Source: JANQIO01 sp038746745
GTDB taxonomy: Bacteria; Pseudomonadota; Gammaproteobacteria; Pseudomonadales; Halieaceae
Assembly (NCBI GenBank): GCA_038746745.1
Contig: JBCDKJ010000007.1
Span: forward strand, 22,195 to 86,194
Length of the DNA stretch: 64,000 bases
Reading direction: 5' to 3'
In this document: in pieces, positions 16,100-24,534 of the stretch
How the letters are laid out: each line of letters starts with the position of its first letter
Numbering within the stretch: the first letter of the stretch is position 1
Translations under genes and position numbers: made by a program
Notes under the pieces: generated by a model
What the model was told of the DNA's origin: nothing
What the model saw: the letters and a program-made list of their open reading frames with translations, nothing else
Database searches by the model: none

Positions 16100-16771
16100 A
16101 TGATACGAGCTACCCACACATGCCTCGTTGCCCTGGTACTGCTGGGCCTGGCAGCACCCCCGGCGCTGGCCGCAGATCTGGCCGGTACGGTGAGCTATGC
16201 CCTGGGACCCAGCTCCGTCGAACGCGCCGCACCCACAACAGCGCTTAGCGAAGGGTCGTTCATATTCGAGGGCGACACGCTGCGCACAGGGGCGAATGCC
16301 ATCGTGCAGATAGATATGGTGGATGGCGCTCGCATGTTATTGCTGCCCGATTCTGCGCTTACGCTGCAGGACTATCGTCGACCGAGCCGCACTCGAGACC
16401 CCATCGCCAGAGGTGCAGGCGACGGTAAAGTGACTTTGCGGTTATTGAAGGGCGGCTTTCGCGCCCGCTCGGGCGATATTGGAAAAAGTCACGTACAGGC
16501 GAACTATCAGATCATTGCCCCCGTGGCGACGGTGGGACTTCTGGGCACTGATTACCTGCTGCGTTTTTGCAACATGGATTGCGACTCAACGGTGGATATG
16601 AATGGCCTGTACGTGGGGGTTCAGGAAGGCGAGATCTGGATCCAGAACGCCGGCGGGCATGTGCATGTCAAGGCTGGCGATTATGCCCTGGTAGAACGGG
16701 GTGACAGCCGGGCCGCCTTATACAGCAGTCAACCTGCCGCGCTGGACGTGGACGACACCTTCAGAGACTAA
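16100..16771 (+). CDS. Exported FecR-domain protein (short paralogue)
   Basis: 223-aa periplasmic or secreted protein with a signal peptide (residues 1–25, PALAA). The rest is a single FecR-like domain paralogous to the N-terminal part of the protein at 6928: GxSSVER, FEGDTLRTGANAIVQIDMVDG, RLLKGGFRARSGDIGKS, PVATVGLLGTDY. The CxxxC pair after GTD (Cys157/Cys161) is also conserved. It lacks the DG and EP repeats and the C-terminal beta domain. No TM and no DUF4880 anti-sigma region are present, so it is not a classical sigma regulator. It follows the CHASE2 cyclase and a perfect CRP site. Confidence 0.75.
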   Translation: MIRATHTCLVALVLLGLAAPPALAADLAGTVSYALGPSSVERAAPTTALSEGSFIFEGDTLRTGANAIVQIDMVDGARMLLLPDSALTLQDYRRPSRTRDPIARGAGDGKVTLRLLKGGFRARSGDIGKSHVQANYQIIAPVATVGLLGTDYLLRFCNMDCDSTVDMNGLYVGVQEGEIWIQNAGGHVHVKAGDYALVERGDSRAALYSSQPAALDVDDTFRD

Positions 16772-16888
16772 TATCCCGCACACTCCACATATTGACTTGG
16801 ATAGCGAAAATCGGCACCATTCGCGCCTCTCGCGATCGCGGGTCCGCGCGCTGAAAAAACGCCTTCGGGGCGCTATCAGAACTGATGT

Positions 16889-16965
16889 GGCTACGTAGCT
16901 CAGCTGGTTAGAGCACAGCATTCATAATGCTGGGGTCGGTGGTTCAAGTCCACCCGTAGCTACCA
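16889..16965 (+). tRNA. tRNA-Met (elongator, anticodon CAT)
   Basis: 77-nt cloverleaf. Acceptor GGCTACG pairs with CGTAGCT (the first pair is G-T), D-arm GCTCAGCTGGTTAGAGC, anticodon stem-loop CAGCA-TTCATAA-TGCTG with CAT, T-arm GGTGGTTCAAGTCCACC and encoded CCA. The 5' half matches the usual gammaproteobacterial elongator tRNA-Met. A CAT anticodon could also be tRNA-Ile2, but the body fits Met better. Confidence 0.9.
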
Positions 16966-17337
16966 CTTCACAGATTTTTTCCCTTGCACATTCAAATGGT
17001 TGGGCTCTTCGGTTCTTCCCACTTAACGGGGGATAGACTGTTTCTGCTTCATCCCGAGTACTCCTCGTCATCAACTTATAGGGACACTCTCATGAGGAGT
17101 GGATTACCTCTGGGGCATAGGTCATAGAGAGCAGCCCGCCCGGAACATTACTTTCGAACTGCCCACTTGACGGGGAAGCTTACGCGTGAGCTACGGGGTC
17201 AGCGGAGGATTGCTCGGCTTCCAGACGAGTTTCGCGGCGCGATTCGCGTCCGCTAGGTGCACCCGCCTGGCCGTACTCGAGTAGTACTTCGCAGCCTCCA
17301 CAGGGGCAAAGTGCCCAGGGTACGCCCATACCGTGAG
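16966..17337. other. 372-bp stretch with no intact gene, possibly decayed mobile DNA
   Basis: No intact gene. A near-perfect direct repeat, CCCACTTAACGGGG (17018–17031) and CCCACTTGACGGGG (17162–17175), and a 7-bp inverted repeat ACTCCTC/GAGGAGT (17060–17066, 17094–17100) are present. On the minus strand a 39-codon open frame continues in phase directly after the symporter stop codon and ends near 17216. Position next to a tRNA 3' end would fit an old insertion, but I recognise no integrase. Confidence 0.4.
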
Positions 17338-18525
17338 TTAACCAGGAGTTGGACCAGATTCCCTGGAGCGGCTGAAAAGGATCGCCGTTAAGCCATCACA
17401 AGTGCAGTTGGTCGCCGTCCGCAACATATCGGGCAAGCCACCTGATAGCGCAATCCAGGTGGTGATGAACAGCACCTTCTCATCTTCGGGGAGGCCCAGC
17501 AGACCAGCAAAAAGGGTAGAGCTCCACAGGGCCGTGCCCATCCCCGCGGGCAGGCCGGGGGCGGCGATGGTAAACAGCACGATAGCCGGCCAGGCCATCA
17601 ACAGTGCCATCCAGGATATCGGCATATCGAAAACCGTCGTCATCACGAAGGGCGCGTAGGCCACATAGGCCAGGGCGCTGGTATCCATGTTGATCACACA
17701 GCCAATCGGAATCACAAAATTGGCCACCTCCGGGTCTGCGCCGTAGCGACGCGCGTTCCCGAGGTTGACCGGCAGGGTAGCGAGCGAAGAGCAGGTGCCC
17801 GCGGCAAACACTGCGGTGGGAAAGAGATAGTCCCTCAATACCGGGCCCAGCGGGCGACGCGCGAGAATGCGGATAACGATCAGCAGGTAGAGCGCAAGCC
17901 ACATAGTGCATAGCACCAGCGTGTAGATCGTCATTAGCAGGTAATAACCCAGGCTCTCGCTGGCGCCCACGTTCACTCCTAGCGATACGCCGAGGAAGAA
18001 CACAATGAACGGCATTACCCGGCTGAGCACCCCGGTCGCGTTCATCATGCCATGCTCAAAGCGCTCCAGCAGGGCTTGCAACGGCGACAGCCGATGAGCA
18101 ACCAGCCCGGCGACCACCGCGGCCAAGATCGACAGCAGAGGAAGGGAGGCACCAGCATCGCTGTTCAGGGTGCCCAGCATGGTGGAAGCCTCGCTATAGA
18201 GATCAGAGTTTCCCGCGCTGAACTCGATATCAAACAGCATGGATGACAGCACCACGCCCAGTAGTCCGGCGCAGAAGGAGGTGAGCATGTACCAACAGAC
18301 AACGCCCATCGCCAGCCGGCCGCCGCTGCCACGTGACACCAACGTGTGAATGGCCGGACTCAGCGCCACGAAGATCAGGATGGGCACCACCTTGATGAAC
18401 AGCTTGAGCCCGGTGTGGGTGGCCTGGGATACGCCCGACAGTCGCTCTCCAAGCAGGCCGCCGAGGGCGAGCCCTGCGAGCAGACTGAACAGCGTCCAGA
18501 TATACGGTGGTATGCGATTGAACAT
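17338..18525 (-). CDS. Dicarboxylate/amino acid:cation symporter (DAACS family)
   Basis: 395-aa inner-membrane secondary transporter of the GltP/SstT/DctA type, moving an acidic amino acid, dicarboxylate or Ser/Thr with Na+ or H+. About eight TMs plus two re-entrant hairpins are visible. The first hairpin carries SSLATLPVNL and TM7 carries NMDTSALAY, equivalent to the NMDGT substrate and cation motif. The start is placed at ATG 18525 (MFNRIPPYIW); the longer open frame to 18576 would start inside a 24-bp palindrome. It diverges from the beta-propeller gene at 18617 and the palindrome lies between them, so the two are likely co-regulated. Confidence 0.85.
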   Translation of the reverse strand: MFNRIPPYIWTLFSLLAGLALGGLLGERLSGVSQATHTGLKLFIKVVPILIFVALSPAIHTLVSRGSGGRLAMGVVCWYMLTSFCAGLLGVVLSSMLFDIEFSAGNSDLYSEASTMLGTLNSDAGASLPLLSILAAVVAGLVAHRLSPLQALLERFEHGMMNATGVLSRVMPFIVFFLGVSLGVNVGASESLGYYLLMTIYTLVLCTMWLALYLLIVIRILARRPLGPVLRDYLFPTAVFAAGTCSSLATLPVNLGNARRYGADPEVANFVIPIGCVINMDTSALAYVAYAPFVMTTVFDMPISWMALLMAWPAIVLFTIAAPGLPAGMGTALWSSTLFAGLLGLPEDEKVLFITTWIALSGGLPDMLRTATNCTCDGLTAILFSRSRESGPTPG

Positions 18526-18564
18526 GGCGTTAGTGCAGAAAGAATTGTTGATCCGTCTGGACAC

Positions 18565-18588
18565 ATAATTGTACAAATGTACAATTAT
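18565..18588. promoter_or_regulatory. 24-bp palindrome in a divergent promoter, candidate operator
   Basis: Two perfect 10-bp arms, ATAATTGTAC (18565–18574) and GTACAATTAT (18579–18588), flank AAAT. It is 40 bp from the symporter start and 28 bp from the beta-propeller start. GTAC-centred half-sites resemble operators of GntR-superfamily regulators, but no regulator gene is adjacent, so the protein that binds is unknown. Confidence 0.65.
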
Positions 18589-18616
18589 TTGCCGCTGATG
18601 ATAGAGGTTTTCTTCG

Positions 18617-19894
18617 ATGGCAGAAAGTAAGATCTTGCCCGCTCCCTGCCCTACCCTGCGCCTGGGCGACGGCAGCCGCCACCATTTCTTTGGCTACTAC
18701 AACAAGAGCAGCTGGGACAGGAACGACCGCTATATCCTGGCCAACCGCGTCAACATGATGACGGCGGATCTAAGCCTCAGCGATCGTGCTCTGGTGGGCT
18801 ACTACGACAGTCGCGAGCCCCAGGGCGAGTTCACCGTGCTTGGCGAAACCACGGCCTGGAACTGGCAGATGGGTTGCCAGTCCCAGTGGCTCGACGGTGT
18901 CGATGAACGGCAGGCGCTGTACAACATTCGCGCGCACAATCCCGGCCATCCCTATCCAGAGTTTGGGTCGGAGATTGTGAACGCAGATACGCTGGGGCGG
19001 CGGCAGTTGCCGTTGCCGGTGTACGTGGTATCTCCCGACAGCCGGTTCGGGCTCTGCGTCGATTACCGGCGGCTGTTTATTACCCATGAAACCATTGGTT
19101 ACCAGGCGCAAAACCCGTACCAGCGCATGCCGCTGGCCCCCGCCGATGATGGCATCTACTGCATGGACCTGGGCAGCGGCGAGTATCAACTGGTGTGCAG
19201 CTACCAGCAGCTCCGGCAGTTTCACCCGGTTGCATCGATGGAGCGCGCCGTGCATTGGGTATCGCATATCGAGATTGCTCCCAACTCACAGCGGGCGCTG
19301 TTCCTGCATCGCTGGACCGAGCGGGTCGAAGACGAGACCTGCTTCCTGCACCGCCTGATTACCATGAATCTCGATGGCAGCGACCTGCGACTGCTAGAGT
19401 GTTCTGACCATCCGCTGCCCCAGCTAGAGGAAGGCTTTGACCCCGACGCGGTGGGCACCTTCGACTACGAAAAATCCGAGTATCAAATTTCACACCCGGC
19501 CTGGCGCAACGCCGAGGAGATTATCACCTGGAGCCCGCACAACGGTGCTATTCACTACCACCTCTACCGGGATCGCAGCGAGGAGGTGTCCGTCATTGGC
19601 GCTGATGTGCTGACTGAGAACGGGCATATGACCTATTCACCCGATGGCCGGTGGATTCTCAGCGACACCTACCCGGACGACCAGTCCCATGAGCGCGTCT
19701 TGTTCCTGTACGACACCGCAACAGGCCTGCGCCACGACATCGGCAGCTTCTATGCAGACCCGGATCTCGGCAAGATCAACCGCTGTGACCTGCACCCGCG
19801 CTGGAACCGCGCCGGCACACAGGTGTGCATCGACTCCGTGCACGAGGGGCAGCGACAGATGTATGTGCTGGATGTGAGTGGGTGGTGCGGATGA
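18617..19894 (+). CDS. Beta-propeller-like protein of unknown function
   Basis: 425-aa protein without a signal peptide. The start region RHHFFGYYNKSSWDRNDRY and repeated motifs such as VVSPDSRFGLCVDY, YSPDGRWILSDTYPD and HPRWNRAGTQVCIDSVH recur at spacing typical of TolB/PD40-type propeller blades. The HHFFGYY start is reminiscent of oligogalacturonate lyase-like propellers, but I cannot assign lyase activity. It diverges from the DAACS symporter across a palindromic operator, so a role in using the substrate imported by that symporter is possible. This link is inference. Confidence 0.5.
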   Translation: MAESKILPAPCPTLRLGDGSRHHFFGYYNKSSWDRNDRYILANRVNMMTADLSLSDRALVGYYDSREPQGEFTVLGETTAWNWQMGCQSQWLDGVDERQALYNIRAHNPGHPYPEFGSEIVNADTLGRRQLPLPVYVVSPDSRFGLCVDYRRLFITHETIGYQAQNPYQRMPLAPADDGIYCMDLGSGEYQLVCSYQQLRQFHPVASMERAVHWVSHIEIAPNSQRALFLHRWTERVEDETCFLHRLITMNLDGSDLRLLECSDHPLPQLEEGFDPDAVGTFDYEKSEYQISHPAWRNAEEIITWSPHNGAIHYHLYRDRSEEVSVIGADVLTENGHMTYSPDGRWILSDTYPDDQSHERVLFLYDTATGLRHDIGSFYADPDLGKINRCDLHPRWNRAGTQVCIDSVHEGQRQMYVLDVSGWCG

Positions 19895-20240
19895 CCGTAC
19901 CCCTGTAATTCGAGCCACGCTGACCGTTATAGATCAGCAGGGACGCACTGAGCAATCAGCTGCTTCTGTCAGACTTCGATGGCAAGCAAAAATGATGTGT
20001 AAGAACCGCACCGCGGCTACTCACCACGAGTACGGCGTCAGCCGCCTCCCCCATTTCTGGTTCAGACGCTATTTTCTAAACGAGCAATTAATCTCGACGT
20101 CCCATCTATACCTCCTATACTCTCCATCCATCCGCGCTCGTTCAAATATCTGATCTAGCAACTCGCTTGGGACACCATTGCGCTGCTACTGAGCGAACTG
20201 GTAATACACTTCATTTACATAGTGTTTTCAGGGGCCTGTT
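19895..20240. other. 346-bp non-coding stretch
   Basis: Nothing recognised. An open 91-codon frame across the region shows no family resemblance and no ribosome binding site. The last 60 bp before the SurE-like gene are AT-richer and presumably hold its promoter; CAGGGGCC precedes the ATG as a weak ribosome binding site. Confidence 0.5.
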
Positions 20241-21035
20241 ATGGCATATCGCTTTCTGTTCTTATTGCTAGTTGCAATCGCTCTCTGCACAGGTTGTTCG
20301 GATGACTCCGTTGCGCCGATTGCGCCGCCGCCAACGCTGACCCTACTGGTCACTAATGATGACGGTATAGCTGCGCCGGGAATCGATACGCTCGTTAACG
20401 CGTTAGTTGCGATGGATGATGTGGATGTGAAGGTTGTAGCACCCGCAGAGAACCAGAGCGGCTCATCGGACCGCACAACAGACGGTAAACTGGAGCGTGA
20501 GGATTCCGCCACCGTCAGCGGTTACCAGAGCGTGGCTGTGTTTGGATTCCCTGCGGATGCGGTGAATGTCGCCCTGAACGAGTTGGCGATAAAGCCTGAC
20601 CTTGTCGTATCAGGCGTCAATGCCGGACAGAATGTGGGACCTTTTGCTGCACTATCGGGCACAGTCGGCGCTGCGCGAACGGCGGCGCGCGCGGGCGTAC
20701 CTGCCGTTGCCGTCAGTGCTGGGCTAGTGCCCGCCACGCAGGATTTCGGCGCCGCCGCGGCGCTGGTGGTTGACTGGATAACAAGTAATCGCAGTGCATT
20801 GCTAAGCGGCATCGCGAGCGCTTCCACCGTGACCAGCTTCAACGTACCTGGCTGTACTGCAGGTAACATGCGCGAACTGGTTCAGGTGCCATTGGGGAAT
20901 GCGCTGCCCACGGGCGGGCCCGGCGCTATCTTCGCGACGGATTGCTCTGCGGAACCCGATGCGCCGCCTACCAGTGACGTCGATGCGATGGTGAAAGGGT
21001 ACGCTTCGGTCACTCAGGTTCCATTGAACTTTTAG
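20241..21035 (+). CDS. SurE-like 5'/3'-nucleotidase with an export signal (putative lipoprotein)
   Basis: 264-aa SurE-fold phosphatase. The N-terminus is a hydrophobic signal ending in ALCTGCS, a probable lipobox with Cys19 (Cys at -3 is unusual). Family motifs follow: LLVTNDDG (Asp40, Asp41, metal site), APAENQSGSS (residues 68–76), PDLVVSGVNAGQNVG (119–133, metal Asn127) and SGTVGAARTAA. Classical SurE is cytoplasmic, sits beside pcm/rpoS and has no signal. This one stands alone, so it is a divergent exported relative, perhaps scavenging phosphate or nucleosides from extracytoplasmic nucleotides. Confidence 0.8.
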   Translation: MAYRFLFLLLVAIALCTGCSDDSVAPIAPPPTLTLLVTNDDGIAAPGIDTLVNALVAMDDVDVKVVAPAENQSGSSDRTTDGKLEREDSATVSGYQSVAVFGFPADAVNVALNELAIKPDLVVSGVNAGQNVGPFAALSGTVGAARTAARAGVPAVAVSAGLVPATQDFGAAAALVVDWITSNRSALLSGIASASTVTSFNVPGCTAGNMRELVQVPLGNALPTGGPGAIFATDCSAEPDAPPTSDVDAMVKGYASVTQVPLNF

Positions 21036-21080
21036 CGGCCTCTCTACGAAGACCTGCAGCTTTTCGAAGGAAGCCTTCCG

Positions 21081-21797
21081 CTAGTCCTTTTTGACGTCGC
21101 TGGAAAAACGCGCTGCATTTTCCTTCAGAAAATCGCCAGCATCTGCAGAAGCATCCCAGAACTGTGGTCGAGCGACAGGGATGGTCAGCGCCTTTTGCAC
21201 CGCCGGTCTCGCATCAATGCGGTCGAACCAGGCGGTCAGGTGAGGTAAATCGTCGACCTCCACATACGCCCAGGGGTAGGCGCGCGCCCACGGGTAAATC
21301 ATCATATCGGCAATTGAATAGTCATCAACAATATACTCACGACCCGACAGGCGCGTGTTCAATACTTCCATCAGTCGTCGGCTCTCGTCTACATAGCGCC
21401 GGATTGCAAATGGCTCTTCCTGACCGTTGGGCGCCGCAATGCGCTGGAAATACATGGCCTGACCCATCATGGGCCCAACGTGCCCCACTTGAAAGAACAT
21501 CCATTGCATCGTCTCCGACTGTTTAACCAGGTCTGATGACAGAAACTGACCGGTCTTCGACGCCAGGTGCCAAAGAATGGCACCGGATTCAAAAATCGCA
21601 CGATTCTCGGTGTGGTCCACCAGGGTCGGTATCTTGCCGTTGGGATTCAGTGTCAGATATTCCGGCGCTTTCTGCTCTTCCCTGGCAAACTCCACTACCG
21701 TTAAATCGTAGGGAACGGCCGCTTCTTCCAGAAAAATGACGGGCTTATAGCCGTTCATGGTAGCGGCGGTGTAGATTTGAAAATCTGCGTGCGACAT
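21081..21797 (-). CDS. Glutathione S-transferase family protein
   Basis: 238-aa cytoplasmic protein with an N-terminal thioredoxin-like domain (about 1–85; IPTLVDH and ESGAILWHLA are the cis-Pro and glutathione-contact segments) and an all-helical C-terminal domain (YIVDDYSIADMMIYPW). The pattern is closest to the YfcG/YghU-type bacterial GSTs. The start is ATG 21797, because AGAGG lies 5 nt upstream; a longer frame to 21812 has no such site. A pair of TetR-type operators lies about 130–170 bp upstream, which suggests induction by a small molecule. Confidence 0.85.
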   Translation of the reverse strand: MSHADFQIYTAATMNGYKPVIFLEEAAVPYDLTVVEFAREEQKAPEYLTLNPNGKIPTLVDHTENRAIFESGAILWHLASKTGQFLSSDLVKQSETMQWMFFQVGHVGPMMGQAMYFQRIAAPNGQEEPFAIRRYVDESRRLMEVLNTRLSGREYIVDDYSIADMMIYPWARAYPWAYVEVDDLPHLTAWFDRIDARPAVQKALTIPVARPQFWDASADAGDFLKENAARFSSDVKKD

Positions 21798-21929
21798 AAA
21801 AACCTCTATCAATGGCGCCTGAGTCTGCGAGTGCCCATTGGGGTGACCTAGTGCAATCGCCGCAGTACCGTCGACACTTGAGCATCATGCAGTACTTCAT
21901 CGTGCATCGGCAGAAGACGAGGACTGGGT

Positions 21930-21967
21930 CTTACCGATTGGTAAGTTTTAGCCTACCGGTCGGTAAG
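21930..21967. promoter_or_regulatory. Tandem TetR-type operators
   Basis: Two imperfect 16-bp palindromes, CTTACCGATTGGTAAG (21930–21945) and CCTACCGGTCGGTAAG (21952–21967), spaced exactly 22 bp apart (two helical turns). TACCG/CGGTA half-sites in this arrangement are typical of TetR-family repressors. They lie upstream of the minus-strand GST. No tetR gene is in the window, so the regulator acts from elsewhere. The rest of the 21813–22080 gap holds no convincing gene. Confidence 0.6.
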
Positions 21968-22080
21968 ATGTCAAGTCGGATGCGTGACGCTTTAAACAGG
22001 CGCTATGCCGATGACCAGGTCGTAGCTAGACTGAACTTAGAGAGCGAATGGAACGCTGCTGGAGAACGACTAGAGAACGA

Positions 22081-22914
22081 CTAGACGGTGAACACCTCAC
22101 CACTGGCGCGCACGGTCAGGTCGCTGATAACAACACCCCAGGGCTGATCGATGGCATAGAGAATCTGGTCGCAGAGCAGTTCTGGCGACAACATGAAGTA
22201 CTCTATGCTGCCGGCATTGGTCCAGCCAGCTTCGCCATCCCCGGACATCATCGCACCCAGGCGCTCGGCAAACACGTCACCCTGCAGACCGACAATACTG
22301 GCGCCCGCCTCGATGTTCACGACTTCGGAAGAGATGCCGGTAATGGGGATTCCTGTCGGTCGTACGGTAGTCACTTTGATCTTGCCCTGAGACTCCTGCC
22401 GTAACGCATCGGACAGAAAATTGACTGCCGCCTTGGTGGCCCCGTACACCGCAGCACCCGCGAGCGGGAAATTTGAGTAGATAGAGGATAGGTTCACCAC
22501 GTGACCACGACCCTGAGCGATCATCTGGTCGTACACCGCAGTGATTCCGTTGAGTACACCCTTAAAATTGATATCGATACAACGGTGCCAGGCGTCCAGC
22601 GCCTTAGCATGATCGCTGTAATACGCCAGCGGCATAATGCCGGCGCTGTTAATCAGCACGTCCACACCGTCATAAGCCTCCACCGCTGCACTGACTACGG
22701 AATTCAGGTCTGTGGCAACGGTGACGTCGGCGGACTGCCCCATCGCGGCCTGCCCCGCAGACGTGATGGACTCCAGGGTCTCCTGTAGCGCAGATTCGTT
22801 GACATCGCATGCCACTATCCTGGCACCTCTGCCAGCAGCCTTCTGCGCAACCAGCCTTCCAAAGCCGCTGCCCGCCCCTGTAATCACTACGACACGGCCA
22901 TTGAGATAGCTCAT
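22081..22914 (-). CDS. Short-chain dehydrogenase/reductase (classical SDR)
   Basis: 277-aa cytoplasmic NAD(P)-dependent oxidoreductase. The Rossmann motif TGAGSGFG is at residues 12–19, the NSAG segment at 89–92, and the catalytic Ser143, Tyr157 and Lys161 are in NLSSIYS and YGATK. Cofactor preference is not clear. The start ATG 22914 has GGAG at 9 nt; a longer frame to 23037 adds 41 residues with no ribosome binding site and is rejected. It reads in the same direction as the GST downstream, about 280 bp apart, and could belong to the same detoxification regulon. Confidence 0.85.
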   Translation of the reverse strand: MSYLNGRVVVITGAGSGFGRLVAQKAAGRGARIVACDVNESALQETLESITSAGQAAMGQSADVTVATDLNSVVSAAVEAYDGVDVLINSAGIMPLAYYSDHAKALDAWHRCIDINFKGVLNGITAVYDQMIAQGRGHVVNLSSIYSNFPLAGAAVYGATKAAVNFLSDALRQESQGKIKVTTVRPTGIPITGISSEVVNIEAGASIVGLQGDVFAERLGAMMSGDGEAGWTNAGSIEYFMLSPELLCDQILYAIDQPWGVVISDLTVRASGEVFTV

Positions 22915-23109
22915 GCGCTTCGTCTCCACACAGTTAGAAAGTCTTGGGCACTTACTAACCTGAATCGGGCGGTCTATCAACAGGACACCGTCTGTAAATA
23001 TCGCATCTGTGCATAAGCTTGATGCGGAAGTTTGCACAAGCCTTTTCCCCTAGCGCATAGTTATGCGATGTTCTTAGCCGGGAGTTCCACCCCCAACAGG
23101 TGCCGCCAC

Positions 23110-24534
23110 ATGCAGCTCACTCTCGCCATCTCCCATTTATTTCTGGCTGCAGTGCTTTTGGTCACACCGCCACTCTCTCTGGCAGAAGATGCGCTCTCAA
23201 AACGCGCTTTAGATGAGCAGAGACGCGTAAACTCCCTGCACCTGCACGCTCAGCTACTGTGCAGTGGTGTTTTTGTCAGTGGTCGATTAGCCGAAGACGT
23301 TATACGTGATGATCTCCAATGGCGTGGATACACCTTCCATGATTGGAGTCACACAGCCTGGACCATCGCCACTGAGCGTGAGACCGTCACACTCACCAAT
23401 ACCGAGGGCTCAGCCTCTACAGAAGCCCTTGCAATTCACAATCCGGGCCACGGCTGTACATTGCCCGTACGTGACGCACCGAGGAGGCCCCGGCAATCGA
23501 CCCTGGCAGCGGTGGAAAGACCGCTCCTCAATCAGCCACTTCCTGATCACACGTCCGCTGCAATTTCGGCCTGGTTGGATCGCGTATTTAAAAGCACTGC
23601 CGACGGGGAATCCGACGCAGGTGCACAGAACACCCGAGCTGTGATCGTCCTGCAGGGTGGCCGCATTGTTGCCGAGCGCTATGCGACTGGCTTTGGCCCC
23701 ACAGTTCCCATGCTGGGATGGTCCATGGGCAAAAGCGTGGCCGCCGCACTTTTAGGCGTGTTCGCCAAAGAAACTCCTGGCTTTGACATAGACGAGGCAG
23801 CGCCAATTTCCCGGTGGTCCACACACGGAGACAAACGATCCGCGATAACGACACGGCATCTGCTCAACATGGCCAGCGGTCTGCAGTTCGCAAACCCCGG
23901 CAAAGGCGACCCGCTCTACTACACCGACGCGCACCAGCATGAGTCAGTATATTTCAGGCCCCAGGACACCAGAGAGCTTGTCTTACAAGCTCCGTTAGTG
24001 GATAGGCCTGGCGCTGTCTTTGCATACCGAAATACCAATACCTTAAGCCTGATGGCCCTGATCAGGCAGGGTAATGAGTCAACCCGCCAGAACCATAACG
24101 TCTGGCCCTACGACCGTCTGTTCAGGCCCCTGGGAGCCGAAAGCTTCGTACTGGAACAGGATCATTCCGGCAATTTCGTGATTTCGGGATTCGTATACGC
24201 CACGGCACGAGACTGGGCCAGACTCGGCCAGCTCTTTCTGGATGAAGGAAAGGTGGAAGGACAATCCCTCTGGCCGGCAAACTGGACGGAGACAGTGACA
24301 ATGCCATCCGCTGCTGCACCGTTTTACGGTGGGCAGGTTTGGCTAAACACGCAGCGATCGTTCCAAAGCGTACCCACCGACGCCTACTACTTCCTGGGAT
24401 GGTTGGACCAAATCGTCCTCGTCGTTCCCAGCATGCGTCTGGTCATCGTCAGGTTGGGATTTTCTGATCAAGGCGGCTTTCGCGAGTATTTTGATCCGCT
24501 ACTCAAAAGCCTTTTGCAGATTCTTAAGGACTGA
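23110..24534 (+). CDS. Exported serine hydrolase, class C beta-lactamase-related
   Basis: 474-aa periplasmic or secreted hydrolase. Signal peptide residues 1–25 (TPPLSLA). The nucleophile motif is S-M-G-K at Ser205/Lys208 and the second motif Y-R-N at Tyr306/Asn308. The layout, with about 130 residues before the catalytic domain, is like 6-aminohexanoate-dimer hydrolase relatives and matches the paralogue at 42869. Substrate unknown: amide, ester or peptide. ATG 23110 is preferred over the upstream frame start at 23032 because it gives a clean signal peptide. Its end overlaps the convergent gene at 24524 by 11 bp. Confidence 0.75.
   Translation: MQLTLAISHLFLAAVLLVTPPLSLAEDALSKRALDEQRRVNSLHLHAQLLCSGVFVSGRLAEDVIRDDLQWRGYTFHDWSHTAWTIATERETVTLTNTEGSASTEALAIHNPGHGCTLPVRDAPRRPRQSTLAAVERPLLNQPLPDHTSAAISAWLDRVFKSTADGESDAGAQNTRAVIVLQGGRIVAERYATGFGPTVPMLGWSMGKSVAAALLGVFAKETPGFDIDEAAPISRWSTHGDKRSAITTRHLLNMASGLQFANPGKGDPLYYTDAHQHESVYFRPQDTRELVLQAPLVDRPGAVFAYRNTNTLSLMALIRQGNESTRQNHNVWPYDRLFRPLGAESFVLEQDHSGNFVISGFVYATARDWARLGQLFLDEGKVEGQSLWPANWTETVTMPSAAAPFYGGQVWLNTQRSFQSVPTDAYYFLGWLDQIVLVVPSMRLVIVRLGFSDQGGFREYFDPLLKSLLQILKD

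Noticed and set aside
16854..16873. CGCC-TTCGG-GGCG hairpin with A-run, possible minus-strand terminator
   Set aside because: The stem is only 4 bp and there is no minus-strand gene close upstream for it to end.
21812..22084. 90-codon open frame over the TetR-type operators
   Set aside because: It spans the operator pair and the end of the SDR gene and looks like chance coding.
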